In this document: in pieces, positions 5,450 through 7,098 of the stretch
How the letters are laid out: each line of letters begins with the position of its first letter
Numbering within the stretch: position 1 is the stretch's first letter
Source: DATLMR01 sp035537555
GTDB lineage: Bacteria; Acidobacteriota; Blastocatellia; UBA7656
Direction of reading: 5' to 3'
Length of the DNA stretch: 7,098 bases
Assembly (NCBI GenBank): GCA_035537555.1
Contig: DATLMR010000032.1
Span: 1-7,098 of the forward strand
Made by a program: the position numbers and the translations under genes
Notes under the pieces: generated by a model
Told to the model about the DNA's origin: nothing
The model's database searches: none
The model's input: only the letters and a program-made list of their open reading frames with translations

Positions 5450-6211
5450 TCACTTTCCCGCCATGCGGTACTTGCCTTCTTCGAAGCGAAAGCGGAAATT
5501 GCCTTCGAATCGCCTTATCCCGGAAACTCCTCCGCCCGATGCCAGAGTCGGGAGCCTCAGGGCGTTTTCGAATTGCGAATAATCTATCGTCGCGTAGAAC
5601 GAGCGGAGCTTGTTCGCTTCCTTATCGAGCGTGTCCAGGTTGTGAAGCCCCTCGATCTTGATCGTCAGCACTTCGCCGCTCGTCGGGTCGAGCATCACGA
5701 CCCCGGACGCGAGCGCCTGGTCCACGACTCCGGGCCTGGGCACGAACCTGAACCACTTCTCGTTCTTGCGCTGCGCGACCACTTCCTGGAAATCGTAATA
5801 GCGGATCTTCTCGGGGAGCAGGGGAAAGAAGACCAGGTCCCACACGGCCCCGAAGGAGAGGAGGGTTCGCTCATCCTCTTTCACGCTGTTCTTCGGATTC
5901 CCTTTCTTATCGGTGTCGGCCATTACGCTTACGATCACCGGAGTATTTCCGGTCTTGTCGGGGCGGCCCGAGGGCTCGACCCTGACGGTGGTCTCGCGCT
6001 GTTCTTCCGGCTTCTCGGCTCCGTCTTTCAGCTTGAAGCGGTCGATGCTGATCTTCTGCTGGTAGATGCAGCGGTCGCGCATCGAAAGCGAGCGGTCCTG
6101 ATTCGTCGCCGCCTTGCAAATCAAAGGAGGCGCGGTGCAATCCTGCGCCGGCGCGCTCTGCGTCAGGGCCGTCGCGAGAATGAATGAGATGGCAAAAACA
6201 CGTCTTATCAA
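5450..6211 (-). CDS. Secreted protein of unknown function, TTG start
   Basis: I do not recognise this 253-residue product. It opens with a Sec signal peptide (RR at 3-4, hydrophobic 5-17, cleavage after SAPAQ near residue 23), so it is exported to the periplasm or beyond. The mature N-terminus has three cysteines (25, 32, 48), enough for one disulfide. The rest has the alternating pattern of a beta-rich fold: VIVSVMAD (92-99), WDLVFFPLLPEKIRYYDF (124-141), WFRFVPRPG (153-161), VVMLDPTSGEVLTIKIEG (171-188) and a final YATIDYSQFENALRLPT then FEGNFRFRFEEGKYR. The last parts recall LolA/RseB-like periplasmic folds, but only loosely. The start is TTG at 6211-6209: an in-frame TGA lies just upstream, no suitable ATG exists, and TGAGGAG precedes it at 8-nt spacing. 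It is the first gene of the minus-strand group leading into uvrC and is divergent from the OmpA-like gene. Confidence 0.8.
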   Translation of the reverse strand: MIRRVFAISFILATALTQSAPAQDCTAPPLICKAATNQDRSLSMRDRCIYQQKISIDRFKLKDGAEKPEEQRETTVRVEPSGRPDKTGNTPVIVSVMADTDKKGNPKNSVKEDERTLLSFGAVWDLVFFPLLPEKIRYYDFQEVVAQRKNEKWFRFVPRPGVVDQALASGVVMLDPTSGEVLTIKIEGLHNLDTLDKEANKLRSFYATIDYSQFENALRLPTLASGGGVSGIRRFEGNFRFRFEEGKYRMAGK

Positions 6212-6219
6212 AATCTTGA

Positions 6220-6226
6220 CTCCTCA
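6220..6226 (-). promoter_or_regulatory. Strong ribosome binding site before a TTG start
   Basis: TGAGGAG on the minus strand (6226-6220) lies 8 nt before the TTG at 6211. It fixes the start of the secreted-protein gene despite the lack of an ATG. Confidence 0.7.
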
Positions 6227-6265
6227 ATTGCTTTAGTGTATTAACTTTAGCGTCGCTCGTTAAAA

Positions 6266-6295
6266 AGTATAGTTTAGATTGCGATATCACGGCAA
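6266..6295 (-). promoter_or_regulatory. Predicted sigma70-type promoter of the secreted-protein gene and uvrC group
   Basis: On the minus strand, TTGCCG (6295-6290) and TATACT (6271-6266) are 18 bp apart. The -10 box matches five of six consensus bases. The expected start near 6259 gives a leader of about 47 nt that includes the ribosome binding site. TTAAC (6241-6245) and GTTAA (6259-6263) form a 5-bp inverted repeat with a 13-nt spacer across the likely transcription start and could be an operator. That is a weak signal. Confidence 0.5.
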
Positions 6296-6326
6296 ATCCA
6301 GTAGCGTCAGTAGTCTCTGCCGAGGC

Positions 6327-6357
6327 TTACCATGCAGTTCCTTGCTTCGGTCATAAT
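6327..6357 (+). promoter_or_regulatory. Possible promoter of the OmpA-like gene
   Basis: CATAAT (6352-6357) resembles a -10 box. TTACCA (6327-6332) is the best -35 candidate, at a long 19-bp spacing. The start would fall near 6364, about 26 nt before the ATG. The poor -35 box and spacing make this tentative. Confidence 0.3.
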
Positions 6358-6378
6358 AGCGCCGGAATCACAAATTAC

Positions 6379-6383
6379 GGAGG
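6379..6383 (+). promoter_or_regulatory. Ribosome binding site of the OmpA-like gene
   Basis: GGAGG lies 6 nt before the ATG at 6390, a near-ideal Shine-Dalgarno that fixes the start of the lipoprotein gene. Confidence 0.8.
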
Positions 6384-6389
6384 CTTTGT

Positions 6390-7073
6390 ATGAAGTTGAA
6401 AGCGATGGCTGTAATGGGCCTCGCGGTCGCGATCTCGCTCGGTTCGGCCTGCGCGACCAAGAAATATGTCCGCAACCGGGTCAACGAAAGAGTGACGCCG
6501 CTCGAGAACAGGGCGGGCGAGCTTGAAGAAACATCGCGGCGCAACACCCAGGATATCAGCCGCATCTCGCGCGAGGTGGAAGACGTGCGCCTTCGCGCGG
6601 ACCGAGCCCAGCAATCGGCCGATCGCGCCGCTTCTTCCGCCGAGCAGGCCAATACGCGAGTATCAGGCGTAGAACAGTCGATCTCGGACCTGCGGACCAG
6701 CCTCGATAAGTACACGGTGCAGAAGACTGTCTCCGTCTTATTCAAGGTCGCGCGCTCCGAGCTCACGCCCGAAGCCACGTCCGCGCTCGACGAGATAGCG
6801 GGCCAGATCAGAGATCGAAACGGGTTCCTCCTGGAGATCGAAGGCTTCGCCTCCGCGGACGGCGATACCGCCTACAACGACAGGCTGAGCCAGGCGCGGT
6901 CGGAATCCGTCCGCAGGTACCTCGCGGAGCGGCACAGCATTCCGGTCTTTCGCATGTACATTCTAGGATTCGGCGAGAGCCGGCCGGTCGCCGACAACAC
7001 CACGATCGAAGGCCGCACGCAGAATCGTCGCGTCGAGGTCAGGCTGCTGACCAACAATGCGGTGAGCCAGTAG
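6390..7073 (+). CDS. OmpA-family coiled-coil lipoprotein (peptidoglycan-binding, Pal-like)
   Basis: This 227-residue product likely anchors the outer membrane to the cell wall. Residues 1-20 are a lipoprotein-type signal ending LGSA before Cys21; the leucine is one place off the classic lipobox, so lipidation is probable, not certain. Residues about 25-107 are rich in charged residues, Ala, Gln and Ser, with hydrophobics at heptad-like spacing and almost no Pro or Gly, as expected of a long coiled coil like those in Lpp-type proteins. Residues about 113-220 are an OmpA C-terminal domain: VLFKVARSELTPEA (116-129), LEIEGFASADGDTAYNDRLSQARSESV (148-174), and NRRVEVRLL at 212-220. Arg170 matches the conserved arginine that contacts diaminopimelate, but the usual aspartate of the GHTD motif is Ser155. 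The protein is shorter than OmpA porins and has no beta-barrel. The gene is divergent from the secreted-protein and uvrC group; no tol genes are in view, so I do not call it pal. Confidence 0.9.
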   Translation: MKLKAMAVMGLAVAISLGSACATKKYVRNRVNERVTPLENRAGELEETSRRNTQDISRISREVEDVRLRADRAQQSADRAASSAEQANTRVSGVEQSISDLRTSLDKYTVQKTVSVLFKVARSELTPEATSALDEIAGQIRDRNGFLLEIEGFASADGDTAYNDRLSQARSESVRRYLAERHSIPVFRMYILGFGESRPVADNTTIEGRTQNRRVEVRLLTNNAVSQ

Positions 7074-7098
7074 CCAATCCGCGCGGGAGCCGAGCGCC

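Noticed and set aside
4047..5582. Plus-strand frames of 244 and 256 residues opposite uvrC
   Set aside because: They are shadows of uvrC caused by GC-rich codon use; UvrC is complete with all catalytic residues on the other strand.
5573..6187. A 204-residue plus-strand frame opposite the secreted-protein gene
   Set aside because: The minus-strand product has a signal peptide, ribosome binding site and promoter; the plus-strand frame has none of these.
6241..6263. A LexA-type SOS box (TTAAC-N13-GTTAA) upstream of the uvrC group
   Set aside because: The arms are only 5 bp and do not match a LexA consensus I can name; kept only as a weak possible operator.
6368..6778. A 136-residue minus-strand frame opposite the OmpA-like gene
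   Set aside because: It is antisense to the coiled-coil region and is composed mainly of low-complexity Ser/Arg/Ala, as expected of a shadow.

Overview
This GC-rich window carries six protein-coding genes and no rRNA, tRNA, CRISPR array or recognisable mobile element. Proteins with Sec signal peptides, one probable lipoprotein and an OmpA-type peptidoglycan-binding domain indicate a Gram-negative (diderm) bacterium. The mix of housekeeping genes and unfamiliar secreted proteins looks most like Acidobacteriota, possibly Blastocatellia. That placement is an impression from style, not from a marker gene.

Layout. (1) 1-1522, minus: the N-terminal 507 residues of a class III (anaerobic) ribonucleotide reductase-like protein with an ATP cone; it runs off the left edge. 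(2) 1523-1618: a 96-bp divergent promoter region. (3) 1619-2224, plus: purN, GAR transformylase of purine synthesis. (4) 2225-2602: a 378-bp convergent intergenic region with several inverted repeats, a consensus -10 box, short tandem repeats and a GC-rich hairpin. (5) 6211 down to 2603, minus: three co-directional genes, namely a secreted protein of unknown function (5450-6211), uvrC (3528-5363) and a secreted glycine-zipper protein (2603-3427). The gaps of 86 and 100 bp allow co-transcription. (6) 6212-6389: a second divergent promoter region. (7) 6390-7073, plus: a coiled-coil OmpA-family lipoprotein. The last 25 bases hold nothing visible.

How the genes fit together: the reductase-like gene and purN face away from each other and both concern nucleotide supply (deoxynucleotides and purines), so a shared divergent promoter region makes sense if the reductase-like protein is catalytic. 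uvrC is the nuclease of nucleotide excision repair and sits between two envelope proteins with no obvious functional link. The OmpA-like lipoprotein probably tethers the outer membrane to peptidoglycan.

The most unusual point is the reductase-like protein. It has the family landmarks (ATP cone, GDIHIHG, RGGQ, LNLPR, GLNE), but its only cysteine in 507 residues is Cys487, after the GLNE motif. The finger-loop thiyl-radical cysteine that class III enzymes need appears to be absent. No complete new multi-gene system is evident.
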